From contig DASSLY010000083.1 of the NCBI GenBank assembly GCA_035689185.1, positions 1 through 26,906 of the forward strand: a stretch of DNA of 26,906 nt, read 5' to 3'. Below the pieces are notes generated by a model that saw only the letters and a list, made by a program, of their open reading frames with translations, was not told the origin of the DNA and did not search any database. Positions 1 through 7,357 of the stretch are shown here, in pieces; position 1 is the stretch's first letter, and the number at the start of each line of letters is the position of its first letter. This stretch comes from DASSLY01 sp035689185 (GTDB lineage: Bacteria > Actinomycetota > Actinomycetes > Actinomycetales > Dermatophilaceae). The translations under genes were made by a program, and so were the position numbers.

Positions 1-178
1 TCAAAAACCAGAAAACTCAAACCCAGCCAAACACGCAGACCCGCCACACGGGGGTGCAACAAGCCCACGCATCCAACCAACAAACAATTGGCATCAATCA
101 CTTGACACGCTGTTGAGTTCTCAAAGACCGGACGCACACCGGGGCTTGGACCCTTGCGGGTTTCGGCTCCGGGGCAAC
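1..178 (-). other. Leader region of an rRNA operon (16S gene outside the window, to the left)
   Basis: This stretch is clearly less GC-rich than the rest. Read on the minus strand it carries TTTGAGAACTCAACAGCGTG (plus-strand 106-125), a sequence typical of the actinobacterial 16S precursor leader, followed by T/G-rich sequence as expected just before a 16S gene. A good minus-strand promoter lies immediately upstream at 185-213. The mature 16S gene is not in the window, so identification rests on the leader signature and the promoter. A leader-like spacer elsewhere in an rRNA operon is the main alternative. Confidence 0.62.
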
Positions 179-184
179 TCTCCT

Positions 185-213
185 AAGTTACGCCAGCAGG
201 CCTCCTGGGTCAA
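185..213 (-). promoter_or_regulatory. Probable rRNA operon promoter
   Basis: On the minus strand a -35 box TTGACC (208-213) is separated by exactly 17 bp from a -10 box TAACTT (185-190). That is close to the housekeeping sigma consensus and much better than anything else in the first 800 bp. Transcription would start near 178 and run left through the leader. No AT-rich UP element is visible upstream; a GC-rich repeat array begins about 48 bp further upstream instead. Confidence 0.6.
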
Positions 214-260
214 CTTGACGGCCCGCTCACAACGGCTCGCGCGGGGCGGGCCGCCGCGGT

Positions 261-509
261 GCGGCGGCACACCGGGCCTGCCCGCGCACAGCGGCGGCAC
301 ACCGGGCCAGCCGGCGCACAGCGGCGGCCCAGCACACAGCGGCGGCACACCGGGCCTGCCCGCGCACAGCGGCGGCACACCGGGCCAGCCGGCGCACAGC
401 GGCGGCCCAGCACACAGCGGCGGCGTACGGGGCCAGCCCGGGCACAGCAGCGGCGCAGCACACAGCAGCGGCGCGCACAGCGGCGGCGTACGGGGCCAGC
501 CCGGGCACG
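261..509. repeat. Modular GC-rich tandem array (30/18/15-bp modules)
   Basis: A 78-bp unit occurs twice without mismatch (261-338 and 339-416). Each copy is built of two 30-bp modules and one 18-bp module. The array continues with diverged modules of 30 (417-446), 18 (447-464), 15 (465-479) and 30 bp (480-509). Nearly every module begins GC(G/A)GCGGC and ends GCACA. All lengths are multiples of three and no stop codons occur, so several frames stay open on both strands; I read these as artefacts. The array sits directly upstream of the rRNA promoter. Confidence 0.85.
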
Positions 510-720
510 AAGCAGGCGGTCCGACCATGAGCGAGCGTCCGCGGACGAAGCGGACGGTCGATCAGGAGTGAGTCGTCGACCACCAGGCCGGCCCAGCGGG
601 TCATCGGCCCAAAGGGTCACTGAGGCAGCCTGGGCAGCATCCTGCGGCTCCAGGATCCAGGCCAGAAAGGGATCACGCCAGGAGCAGATCCAGCGGGCCT
701 AAGCCGAAGGCGGCCCCGAG
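510..720. other. Non-coding spacer, nothing recognisable
   Basis: About 210 bp between the two tandem arrays. The open frames that cross it continue from the repeat array and have Arg/Pro/Ala-only composition. I see no convincing promoter, terminator or RNA gene here. Confidence 0.5.
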
Positions 721-829
721 CCAGACCAGGATGTGCCCGGCCAGACCAGATGTGCCCGGCCAGACCAGGATGTGCCCGGCCAGACCAGGATGCGCCCGGC
801 CAGACCAGGATGTGCCCGGTCAGACCGGG
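721..829. repeat. 20-bp tandem repeat array at the 3' end of the carboxylase gene
   Basis: Five copies of CCAGACCAGGATGTGCCCGG follow each other (721-740; 741-759, lacking one G; 760-779; 780-799, with one T-to-C change; 800-819), then a degenerate part-copy. The part-copy (820 onward) contains the TCA that is the minus-strand TGA stop of the carboxylase gene. There are no spacers between units, so this is a minisatellite-like array and not a CRISPR. Confidence 0.88.
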
Positions 830-2460
830 GGAACGCCGTGGCGGCGCTCGCTGAACCGCCGTTGCCGCCGGGCGGCGTACCGGAGTCGCCGGACCAGTTC
901 GCCGCGCAGCTCGTCCGCCTCGAGCACCTGGTCGACGACCAGGTCGGCGGCCAGGCGTTCGAGGTCGACGTCCGCCTCGTACTCGGCCCGCCGGGCAGCG
1001 ACGTACGCGGCGCGCTCGTCGGGGTCGACGATCTCGGCGAGCTTGCCCGCATACACCGCGTTGACAGCGGCTTCCGGGCCCATCACGGCGATCCGGGCGG
1101 TCGGCAGGGCCAGCGTCGCGTCCGGGCCGAACCCGGGTCCGGCCATCGCGTAGAGGCCCGCCCCGTAGGCCTTGCGGACCACGACGCAGATCTGCGGCAC
1201 CGTCGCCTCGGCCACCGCCGTGACCATCTTCGCGCCGTGCCGGATGATGCCGCCGCGCTCGACCTCGGTGCCGATCATGAATCCCGGGACGTCGGCGAGA
1301 TAGACCAGCGGCACAGAGAACGCGTCGCACAGCCAGATGAAGCGTGCTGCCTTGTCCGCGCTGTCGCTGAAGAGCACCCCGCCCTTGACCGCGGAGTTGT
1401 TCGCCACGACGCCGACGGTGCAGCCGTCCAGGCGCGCCAGGCCGACGACGACCTCCGCGGCATACAGGGGCTTCAGCTCGAAGAAGGAGCCGGCGTCGAC
1501 CAGCCCGTCGATCACCTCGTGGACGTCGAACGGCTGGCTCTCGACCTCCGGGACGGTATGCCGGGTGAGCGGTCGGGCGGGCTCCTCGCCGAGGAAGGCC
1601 GGCGGTGGGAAGCGCCAGCAGGTGGGCAGGTAGGTCAGGTACAGCCTGGCCAGCTCGATCGCGTCGGCGTCGTCGGCCGCCAGCAGGTCACCGCAGCCGG
1701 ACACGGTGCAATGCATGCGCGCCCCACCCATCTCCTCCAGGCTGACCCGCTCCCCGACCACCATTTCCGCCATCCGCGGGCTGCCCAGGTACATCGAGGC
1801 GTTCCCCTCGACCATGATCACGACGTCGCAGAACGCCGGGATGTAGGCGCCGCCCGCCGCCGACGGCCCGAACAGGCAGCAGATCTGCGGCACCTTTCCG
1901 GACAGCGCCACCTGGTTGTGGAAGATCCGGCCCGCGCCGCGTCTCCCCGGGAACAGCTGGACCTGGTCGGTGATCCGCGCGCCGGCCGAGTCCACGAACC
2001 AGAAGACCGGCAGCTCCTCGCGCAACGCCGCCTCGGTGGCGCGCACGATCTTCTCCACCGTCCGCGCGCCCCACGAGCCGGCCTTCACCGTGGGGTCGTT
2101 GGCGACCACGATCGCGGGCCGCCCGTCGACCGTGCCGCGGCCGGTGACCACGCCGTCGGCGGGCAGCCCGCTCGCGGTGGCATTGGCGTACCGGCCGTCC
2201 TCCACGAACGAGCCGTCGTCGAACAGCAGGGCGATCCGGTCCCGTACGTAGACCTTGCCCTGGGCGGCCAGCTTCGCGAGGCCGGCCGGGCTGGGCGTCT
2301 CGGAGGCGCGGTATGCCGCTTCCAGCCGCGCGCGGACCCCAGCCACCCGAGTGTTTCCCTGCGGCGCGGCCGCCCTCGCGTCGGGCGCCGACGCGTCGTC
2401 AGCAGCGCGTGCGTCGGCGGCGCGTGCGTCGGCGGCCGGCGGATCCGTCAACGCCGTCAT
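820..2460 (-). CDS. Acyl-CoA carboxylase beta subunit (carboxyltransferase)
   Basis: 546 aa. It would transfer carboxyl groups from carboxybiotin to an acyl-CoA, partnering a biotin carboxylase/BCCP alpha subunit that is not in the window. The crotonase-like carboxyltransferase halves are both visible: an N-terminal half with SGARITDQ and a GPSAAGGAY oxyanion-type loop, and a C-terminal half with DVPGFMIGTEVE, the KAYGAGLYAMAGP loop and a PTARIAVMGPE segment. The first ~40 residues are a low-complexity Ala/Asp/Arg extension made of short DNA repeats. The chosen ATG overlaps the stop of the upstream dehydrogenase gene by 4 bp (ATGA), indicating translational coupling; the frame stays open further upstream only as a shadow of that gene. 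Substrate is uncertain: the KAYGAGLYAM loop differs from the SFGAGNYGMCGRA loop of methylcrotonyl-CoA carboxylase, although the LiuR-like neighbour suggests branched-chain catabolism. Confidence 0.9.
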   Translation of the reverse strand: MTALTDPPAADARAADARAADDASAPDARAAAPQGNTRVAGVRARLEAAYRASETPSPAGLAKLAAQGKVYVRDRIALLFDDGSFVEDGRYANATASGLPADGVVTGRGTVDGRPAIVVANDPTVKAGSWGARTVEKIVRATEAALREELPVFWFVDSAGARITDQVQLFPGRRGAGRIFHNQVALSGKVPQICCLFGPSAAGGAYIPAFCDVVIMVEGNASMYLGSPRMAEMVVGERVSLEEMGGARMHCTVSGCGDLLAADDADAIELARLYLTYLPTCWRFPPPAFLGEEPARPLTRHTVPEVESQPFDVHEVIDGLVDAGSFFELKPLYAAEVVVGLARLDGCTVGVVANNSAVKGGVLFSDSADKAARFIWLCDAFSVPLVYLADVPGFMIGTEVERGGIIRHGAKMVTAVAEATVPQICVVVRKAYGAGLYAMAGPGFGPDATLALPTARIAVMGPEAAVNAVYAGKLAEIVDPDERAAYVAARRAEYEADVDLERLAADLVVDQVLEADELRGELVRRLRYAARRQRRFSERRHGVPPV

Positions 2461-3641
2461 CCCGCGAGCAGCCCGAGCGAGCGGGCGATGACGATCCGCT
2501 GCACCTCGCTGGTGCCCTCGCCGATCTCCAGGATCTTGGCGTCCCGGTAGAACCGAGCCACCGGGAACTCCTCCATGAAGCCGTTGCCCCCGAAGACCTG
2601 GGTCGCCGTCCGGGCCGCGGTCATCGCCGTCTGCGAGGCGAACAGCTTCGCGGCAGCCGCGGCCTGTTTCACCTGGGTCGCGGGGCGCCGGCCGGCCTGC
2701 AGCTCGTCCCGCAGCCAAGCCGCCTGGTAGACCAGGTTGTGTGCGGCCTGCACCTGCACGGCGAGATCGGCGACCGGGAAGGCGACCCCCTGGTTCGCCC
2801 CGATCGGGCGGCCGAACGCCACCCGGGTCTTCGCGTAGTCGACCGAGAGCTCCAGGCACGCCCGCGCCAGCCCCAGGGCCAGCGCGCTGATCGCGACCCG
2901 GCCGTCGTCCAGGGTGGCCAGGAACTGGCGGTAGCCGTTTCCGCGGGTGCCGAGCAGGTTCGCCTCCGGCACCCGGGCGCCGGCGAAGGTGATCCCGTGG
3001 GTGTCCGAGGCCCGCCAGCCGAGCTTGTCGTAGGCGGGCTCCACCGTCATCCCCGGCGTACCGGCCGGAACGAGGACCGCGGACAGCTCCGGGGAGCCGT
3101 CCGGGTTGACACCTGTGCGGGCGGTGACGGTGACCACGGAGGTCAGCTCGGTCCCGCTGTTGGTGATGAAGGCCTTGGCGCCGTCGAGCACCCACTCCCC
3201 GCGTTCCAGCCGGGCCCTGGTGCGGGTCGCGCCAGCGTCCGAGCCCGCGTCGGGCTCGGTCAGCCCGAACGCGGCCAGCGCGCGGCCGGCGACCAGGTCC
3301 GGCAGCCATCGCTGCTGCTGCTCCGGCGAGCCGTAGGCCAGGATCGGGGTGATCCCCAGCCCGACCCCGGCCGACAGCGTGATGCCTGCGGACTGGTCGA
3401 CCCGGCCGAGCTCCTCGATGGCCACGCAGAGAGCGGTGAAACCGCCTTCGCCCGTGTCGGACCCGCCCAGGTCCTCCGGCACGACCAGACCGAACAGGCC
3501 GAGGTCGCCCATCTTCGGCACCAGCTCGGCGGGGAAGCGGTGCTCACGGTCCCACCGCGCGGCATGCGGCGCGACGTGCTCCGCGGCGAACTCCCGCACG
3601 ACGGCGCGGAAGTCCTCCAGGTCCTTGCCGAGCTCGAACAC
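2457..3641 (-). CDS. Acyl-CoA dehydrogenase
   Basis: 394 aa from the GTG at 3641, chosen because AGGAG lies 4 nt upstream; another GTG at 3653 would add four residues. FAD-dependent alpha,beta-dehydrogenation of an acyl-CoA in the cytosol. The N-terminal helical domain, the FGLTEPDAGSD middle-domain signature, and the C-terminal GGNGFMEEFP and RDAKILEIGEGTSEVQR motifs are all present. The glutamate in EIGEGTS (about residue 375) sits where short/medium-chain enzymes keep the catalytic base. Isovaleryl-CoA dehydrogenases have Gly/Ala there, so the LiuR-like neighbour does not by itself make this a leucine-pathway enzyme. It is first in a coupled two-gene operon with the carboxylase beta subunit, downstream of the dyad at 3701-3718. 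Confidence 0.92.
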   Translation of the reverse strand: MFELGKDLEDFRAVVREFAAEHVAPHAARWDREHRFPAELVPKMGDLGLFGLVVPEDLGGSDTGEGGFTALCVAIEELGRVDQSAGITLSAGVGLGITPILAYGSPEQQQRWLPDLVAGRALAAFGLTEPDAGSDAGATRTRARLERGEWVLDGAKAFITNSGTELTSVVTVTARTGVNPDGSPELSAVLVPAGTPGMTVEPAYDKLGWRASDTHGITFAGARVPEANLLGTRGNGYRQFLATLDDGRVAISALALGLARACLELSVDYAKTRVAFGRPIGANQGVAFPVADLAVQVQAAHNLVYQAAWLRDELQAGRRPATQVKQAAAAAKLFASQTAMTAARTATQVFGGNGFMEEFPVARFYRDAKILEIGEGTSEVQRIVIARSLGLLAG

Positions 3642-3700
3642 GGGTCTCCTCACCTGCCGCGGGCGCGAGGGTCACCCGGCCCAACGGCATACAGGCTTGT

Positions 3701-3718
3701 CTTGACGTTCACGTCAAG
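3701..3718. promoter_or_regulatory. Operator-like dyad for the LiuR-type MerR regulator
   Basis: CTTGACGT-TC-ACGTCAAG is a perfect inverted repeat with 8-bp arms and a 2-bp centre, between the divergent dehydrogenase and MerR genes. It closely resembles the TTnACGTnnACGTnAA operators known for LiuR. Each arm supplies a TTGACG that could act as a -35 box for one of the two directions. Confidence 0.75.
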
Positions 3719-3724
3719 GTAAAG

Positions 3725-3740
3725 CAGAATCCGGCCGGTG
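3725..3740 (+). promoter_or_regulatory. Possible -10 element for a leaderless merR transcript
   Basis: CAGAAT (3725-3730) lies 17 bp after the TTGACG of the dyad (3702-3707) and 7 nt before the GTG start at 3738. No Shine-Dalgarno-like sequence precedes the GTG, so transcription could begin at the start codon. Confidence 0.4.
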
Positions 3741-4250
3741 ACAAGCCGTTCCGCCAGCGAGTCGACGTCAACCTGGTCGATCGCCGAGATCGCTGCGGAG
3801 TTCGGGGTGACCCACCGCACGGTGCGTCACTACGAGGAGCTCGGGCTGCTCGCGCCGGAGCGGCGCGGCACGACTCGGGTGTACCACCGGCGCGACCGGA
3901 CCCGGCTGGCCCTGGTGCTGCGCGGGAAGCGGCTGGGCTTCGCGCTGCCCGAGATCGCCCGGATCATCGACATGTATGACGAGTGGCCCGGCCAGGAGCG
4001 GCAGCTGCGCTACCTGCTGAGCCAGATCGACGACCGGCGGGCTGCCCTGGAGGCGCGCCGTCGCGATGTCGAGGAGTCCCTGGCCGAGCTGGCCGAGCTG
4101 GAACGCCGCTGTCGGCAGGCACTGGCGACAGGGGCGGAATGGGAGGCAGAGGAAGAGGCGACGGCCGTGGGGACCGGCGGTGAGGCCGGCGGTGAGGCGG
4201 GCGGTGAGGCCGGCGGTGAGGCCGGCGGGGACCGCCGGGACCCGCCCTAG
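3738..4250 (+). CDS. MerR-family regulator, LiuR-like
   Basis: 170 aa. The N-terminal winged helix-turn-helix (SIAEIAAEFGVTHRTVRHYEELGLL, residues about 13-38, then a wing with TTRVYHRRD) matches the MerR class. It continues into a long dimerising coiled coil (about residues 85-130, rich in Glu/Arg/Leu). There is no Cys cluster, so a metal- or redox-sensing role is unlikely. Fold, divergent position and the adjacent ACGT dyad all fit LiuR-type control of acyl-CoA catabolism genes. The C-terminal 25 residues are a GGEA repeat, probably unstructured. The GTG start has no ribosome-binding site and may be leaderless; shorter starts would cut into the helix-turn-helix. Confidence 0.85.
   Translation: MTSRSASESTSTWSIAEIAAEFGVTHRTVRHYEELGLLAPERRGTTRVYHRRDRTRLALVLRGKRLGFALPEIARIIDMYDEWPGQERQLRYLLSQIDDRRAALEARRRDVEESLAELAELERRCRQALATGAEWEAEEEATAVGTGGEAGGEAGGEAGGEAGGDRRDPP
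4176..4223 (+). repeat. 12-bp in-frame tandem repeat (GGEA) at the merR 3' end
   Basis: Four copies of GGCGGTGAGGCC (one differing in its last base), followed by a part-copy. They encode Gly-Gly-Glu-Ala repeats in the tail of the MerR protein. Because the unit is 12 bp, copy-number change would keep the frame. Confidence 0.85.
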
Positions 4251-4263
4251 CATGACACCCATG
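4248..4263 (+). promoter_or_regulatory. Possible -10 element for leaderless VWA-gene transcript
   Basis: TAGCAT (4248-4253) overlaps the merR stop codon and is followed after 7 nt by ATG (4261). The region lacks a Shine-Dalgarno sequence. The geometry matches the other suspected leaderless starts in this window; no good -35 box is seen. Confidence 0.35.
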
Positions 4264-6159
4264 GGGGCAGTCGGACGGCGGGCAGCGCTGGCGGCGCTCG
4301 CCGCCGCCCTGCCGCTGTTGCCGGGCGGCGCGCTCCCGCTGCCGCAGACCCTTCCCGCGACGTTCCGCCTGACGTTTCCCCGCGCCCCCGTGCCGGACGA
4401 CCCTGGCCGGTTGATCCTGCTGCTGGACTCCTCCGCCTCGATGAAGGAGAAGGACGGCACCGGGCAGCCGAAGATCGCGGGGGCGAAGCGGGCGCTGCTG
4501 GAGCTCATCCCGTCGCTGGAGCCTCGGGCCCTGGTGGGGCTGCGGGTCTTCGGGGGGACGGTGCCCTCCCGCCAGCGCGCAGCGGCCTGCAGGGACACCC
4601 AGCTGGCGGTGCCACTCGGGGCAGGAAACCGTGCCCAGCTCGCGGCTGCGGTCGAGGCGGTGAAGCCGCTCGGTCAGGCCCCGGTCGGCTACACCTTGCA
4701 GCAGGCGTTGAAGGACGTGGGCCCGACCGGTGCCCGCAGCATCCTGCTGGTGTCCGGCGGGGGCGAGTCCTGCCTGAAGGACGCCTGCCCGGCGGCTCGC
4801 CAGGTGGCCGCCACGGGGCTGGACCTGAAGATCGACGTCATCGGGCTGGGCGTGGACGGCCAGGCCCGCCGGCAGCTGGAGTGCATCGCCGCCGCCGGTC
4901 GCGGCCGCTACGACGCCGCGGCCGACGCCGACCAGCTGTCGAGCACGCTGCGGACCGCGTCGGTGCGGGCCGGCCGGGCGTTGAGCTTCAGCGGCACCCA
5001 GGTGAGCGGGTCGCCGTCGCCGACGCGACCTGGCCCGGACCTGCTGCCGGGCCTGTACAGCGACCTGCTGGGGTCGAAACCCAGTCAGCGGGCGTATGCC
5101 GTGACCACCCGGGCGGGCGCGACATACCACCTGAGCGCGGCCCTGCGGCCGACCCCGCAGTCCGTCACCGCCCAGGACGGCTTCCGCTTGCGCGTGCTCG
5201 GCAGGGACGGGCGGCAGTGCGTCGAGGAATCGGTGCAGCGGGTGCGGCCGGGGCGCGTCGACGGCCTGTTGGTCGCCTCGCTGGCCGTCACCGTCTCCGC
5301 GGACCCGCGGGACGTCAGGCCGTGCGGAAAGGCCGGTCGGGTGACCGTGGTGGTCGCCCGGGACACCCCGGCCGCCAGCGCCGAGGCCGGCGACACCCCG
5401 TTCGAGCTGCTGGTCGTCGAGGAGCCGCCGGTGATCTCCTCGGGGAGCCTTCCCGCCGGCGAGGCCGACCCGTCCCCGGACCCGGTCCCGGTCAGGGAGC
5501 CGGCGAAGGAGACGACCGGCGGGTCCTCGTTGAGCCTGGCCGCCACGCTGGCAGCCGGGTCGTGGCTGGACACCGTCAAGCCCGGCGAGACCCTGGTGTA
5601 CCGAGTCCGCACCCAGTGGGGGCAGCGGGCGGTCTTGACCCTGGAGGCGCTGGACGGGGGCCCCTTGGTGCGCAAGGCCGCCGCCGGCGCCCACGCCGTC
5701 CCGGTGGACGTGCGGGTGCTGTCCTCCGACGGGTCCGAGCAGCCGAGCGCCCGGGTGAGCCGCCGGTACAACGGCTCCGGCTTCTCGCTGACAACCGCGG
5801 GCAACACGGCCAGGTACCTCGACCGGTCGGTGAGCGCGCCCGGCGTCAGCGACCTGGCCGGCTACCAGTACTTCGTGGTCCAGGCCGGCGCCAACACCAG
5901 CGACTACGTCGTGCCGCTTCGGCTCGACGTGGCGGTCACCGGGTCCCCCGGTGGCGTCCCGAGGTTCGCCGCACTGGGGAGGACCCCCACCCCGGCTGCG
6001 GCGCCGCCGCCGGCAGGTAGGGTCGCCTCCCCTGCCGGCGGGCGGCTGCTGCTCATCGCCGCCCTGGCTCTGGTCGCCTTCGCCGCGCTCGGCCTGGTCG
6101 CCTGGCGGGTGCTGGGAGTCGACCTGCTGGTCTCCGGGATGCGGCGGGGACGGCTCTAG
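4252..6159 (+). CDS. Secreted VWA-domain protein with C-terminal membrane anchor
   Basis: 635 aa from ATG 4252; the second ATG (4261) has leaderless geometry and is equally possible. An Arg-Arg then Ala/Leu-rich N-terminus (residues about 4-30) looks like a signal peptide. A von Willebrand factor A domain follows, with the metal-binding DxSxS motif at residues 59-63 (DSSAS), a later TGARSILLVSGGGESC strand/loop, and an extent of about residues 52-240. The long middle part is beta-rich and unassigned, with a Pro/Asp linker. Near the C-terminus is one hydrophobic helix (LLLIAALALVAFAALGLVAW) and a short basic tail, so the bulk should be outside the membrane. Four or more Cys lie in the VWA domain. 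No sortase motif is seen. It converges on the gene at 6170 with a 10-bp gap. Function is unknown; VWA domains usually bind protein ligands. Confidence 0.82.
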   Translation: MTPMGAVGRRAALAALAAALPLLPGGALPLPQTLPATFRLTFPRAPVPDDPGRLILLLDSSASMKEKDGTGQPKIAGAKRALLELIPSLEPRALVGLRVFGGTVPSRQRAAACRDTQLAVPLGAGNRAQLAAAVEAVKPLGQAPVGYTLQQALKDVGPTGARSILLVSGGGESCLKDACPAARQVAATGLDLKIDVIGLGVDGQARRQLECIAAAGRGRYDAAADADQLSSTLRTASVRAGRALSFSGTQVSGSPSPTRPGPDLLPGLYSDLLGSKPSQRAYAVTTRAGATYHLSAALRPTPQSVTAQDGFRLRVLGRDGRQCVEESVQRVRPGRVDGLLVASLAVTVSADPRDVRPCGKAGRVTVVVARDTPAASAEAGDTPFELLVVEEPPVISSGSLPAGEADPSPDPVPVREPAKETTGGSSLSLAATLAAGSWLDTVKPGETLVYRVRTQWGQRAVLTLEALDGGPLVRKAAAGAHAVPVDVRVLSSDGSEQPSARVSRRYNGSGFSLTTAGNTARYLDRSVSAPGVSDLAGYQYFVVQAGANTSDYVVPLRLDVAVTGSPGGVPRFAALGRTPTPAAAPPPAGRVASPAGGRLLLIAALALVAFAALGLVAWRVLGVDLLVSGMRRGRL

Positions 6160-6169
6160 CTCGCGGTCA

Positions 6170-7213
6170 CTACGACCGGTTCCGCCACCGATAGGTGCCG
6201 TCGTCCTGCAGCGTGCACTGCAGCACCGCGGTACCCGACCGGTCGAGCACCCCGACGTCGTAGAAGGCGCAGGGCCGCCCGACGGCGGGCACGGCAGCCG
6301 GGTCTGGCTGGACCTTGACGGCCGGCGCAGAGGTCGACGACGTTGCGGCGGAGGCCGGGGTGGCCCCGTCGGCCGGTGCCGGGGCCGCGGGCTCCTGGAG
6401 CAGCACGACGAGGGCCGCGGCCGCCGCGAGGCCGAGCACGGCCATGCCGATCTCCAGCGGGCCAACCCGGCGCAGTCCCCGCGGTGGCGCCGGCAGCGCC
6501 GCGGCCCGGTCCGCCTCAGCCTCCTGGTCGGGCAGCGGCGGCAGCGGCGGCAGGTCCGGCGGCGGCGGCACGGGGCGAGCGAACAGCCACAGCCGGTCGG
6601 CGGCGCCGACGGCGTCGAGCGACCCGTCCTCGACCCCGCGCAGCAGCGACCGGACCAGCTCCGCGAGCGGTCCGCTGGCACCGCCGGTCTGCGGCAGCAG
6701 CCGGAGCACCGCGGTCAGGTTGCGCCGCGCCGTGGCCCGGGCCGGCAGCCGCTGGACCCCGCCGGTGACCAGCGCCAGCCGGACGCCGCCTGCACCACCG
6801 GCTTCGACGAGCACGACGTCGTGCGTGGTGAGCGGGCCGAAGCCGACTCGCTCTTGGAGCACCGGGGCCGTGTCCTGCAGCAGGCCGGCGAACAGCGCCG
6901 CAGCGACCTGAGGGTCCATGGCGCCGTGGGCGAACAGCGACTGCCGCGGCCGCAGGGGCTCGACCAGGCCGACCAGGCCACGCGCCCGGTCGCGGACCCG
7001 CCGGACCGGCACCAGCAGCCCCGGCCGGGCAGCCAGTTCGGCGTCCAGGTCGTCGTCGGGGGGCTGCAGCACGTCCGCACGACGGACGTCGACAATCACC
7101 CATTCGTGCGTCCTGTCGGCCCGCGCGAGGAAGACCCCGGTCAGCTCGCTGCCGGCGCGACCGCCGCGCTCCAGCCGCTGCACCAGGGTGCAGTCCCCCA
7201 CCCGCACCGCCAT
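6170..7213 (-). CDS. Single-pass membrane protein with pseudokinase-like N-terminal region
   Basis: 347 aa. No family was recognised with confidence. The first ~200 residues follow the order of a bacterial Ser/Thr kinase but without its active residues: a degenerate Gly-rich loop (LVQRLERGGRAGSELTGVF), a beta-3 strand with no VAIK lysine (WVIVDVRR), a region VGFGPLTTHDVVLVEAGG where the HRDxKPxN loop would be, and LALVTG in place of DFG. A Pro-rich linker (about 214-230) precedes one hydrophobic helix (about 254-275), a low-complexity Ala/Ser/Thr stretch and a small outer domain with two Cys. The ATG follows TAGGCT by 7 nt without a Shine-Dalgarno site. The VWA neighbour suggests a shared surface role, which is inference. 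Confidence 0.7.
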   Translation of the reverse strand: MAVRVGDCTLVQRLERGGRAGSELTGVFLARADRTHEWVIVDVRRADVLQPPDDDLDAELAARPGLLVPVRRVRDRARGLVGLVEPLRPRQSLFAHGAMDPQVAAALFAGLLQDTAPVLQERVGFGPLTTHDVVLVEAGGAGGVRLALVTGGVQRLPARATARRNLTAVLRLLPQTGGASGPLAELVRSLLRGVEDGSLDAVGAADRLWLFARPVPPPPDLPPLPPLPDQEAEADRAAALPAPPRGLRRVGPLEIGMAVLGLAAAAALVVLLQEPAAPAPADGATPASAATSSTSAPAVKVQPDPAAVPAVGRPCAFYDVGVLDRSGTAVLQCTLQDDGTYRWRNRS

Positions 7214-7226
7214 GGCCGGCAGCCTA
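7211..7226 (-). promoter_or_regulatory. Possible -10 element for a leaderless start
   Basis: On the minus strand TAGGCT (plus 7221-7226) is followed by 7 nt and the ATG of the pseudokinase-like gene (7213-7211). No Shine-Dalgarno sequence is present; the -35 region is weak. Confidence 0.4.
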
Positions 7227-7279
7227 TGCGAGCAGGTCGGTGCGCGACCCGGGTGACCTCGGCAGCCTTGGGTCTGGCC

Positions 7280-7292
7280 GGGCGCAGCGCCC
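7280..7292 (-). terminator. GC hairpin downstream of soxR
   Basis: GGGCGC-A-GCGCCC is a perfect dyad about 65 bp beyond the soxR stop, inside longer flanking complementarity (GGCC / GGCC). It has no T-run, so it may be an actinobacterial-type hairpin terminator or simply GC-rich sequence. Confidence 0.3.
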
Positions 7293-7357
7293 AGGGGTGG
7301 CCTCGCCCAGCGGGACGGCGGCGTCGAGTGCCTCTGCGTCCGCGCGCCGCTGCCTAG

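Noticed and set aside
113..702. Long open frames on both strands across the first repeat array
   Set aside because: Module lengths are multiples of three and the sequence is stop-free GC repeats, so several frames are open at once. Products are Pro/His/Gly/Arg low-complexity and no ribosome-binding site or conserved domain is seen.
721..829. CRISPR array
   Set aside because: The 20-bp units are directly adjacent with no spacers, and no cas gene is present.
733..2550. 605-codon plus-strand open frame opposite the carboxylase
   Set aside because: Composition is His/Arg/Asp/Gly-rich nonsense mirroring the codon structure of the minus-strand gene, a usual artefact in GC-rich DNA.
2461..3309. 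N-terminal extension of the carboxylase frame up to 3309
   Set aside because: It is the antiparallel-free shadow frame of the acyl-CoA dehydrogenase gene on the same strand; homology to carboxyltransferases begins only after the ATG at 2460.
3964..6681. 905-codon minus-strand open frame opposite the MerR and VWA genes
   Set aside because: Shadow frame of well-supported plus-strand genes; no domain and very Arg/Pro-rich.
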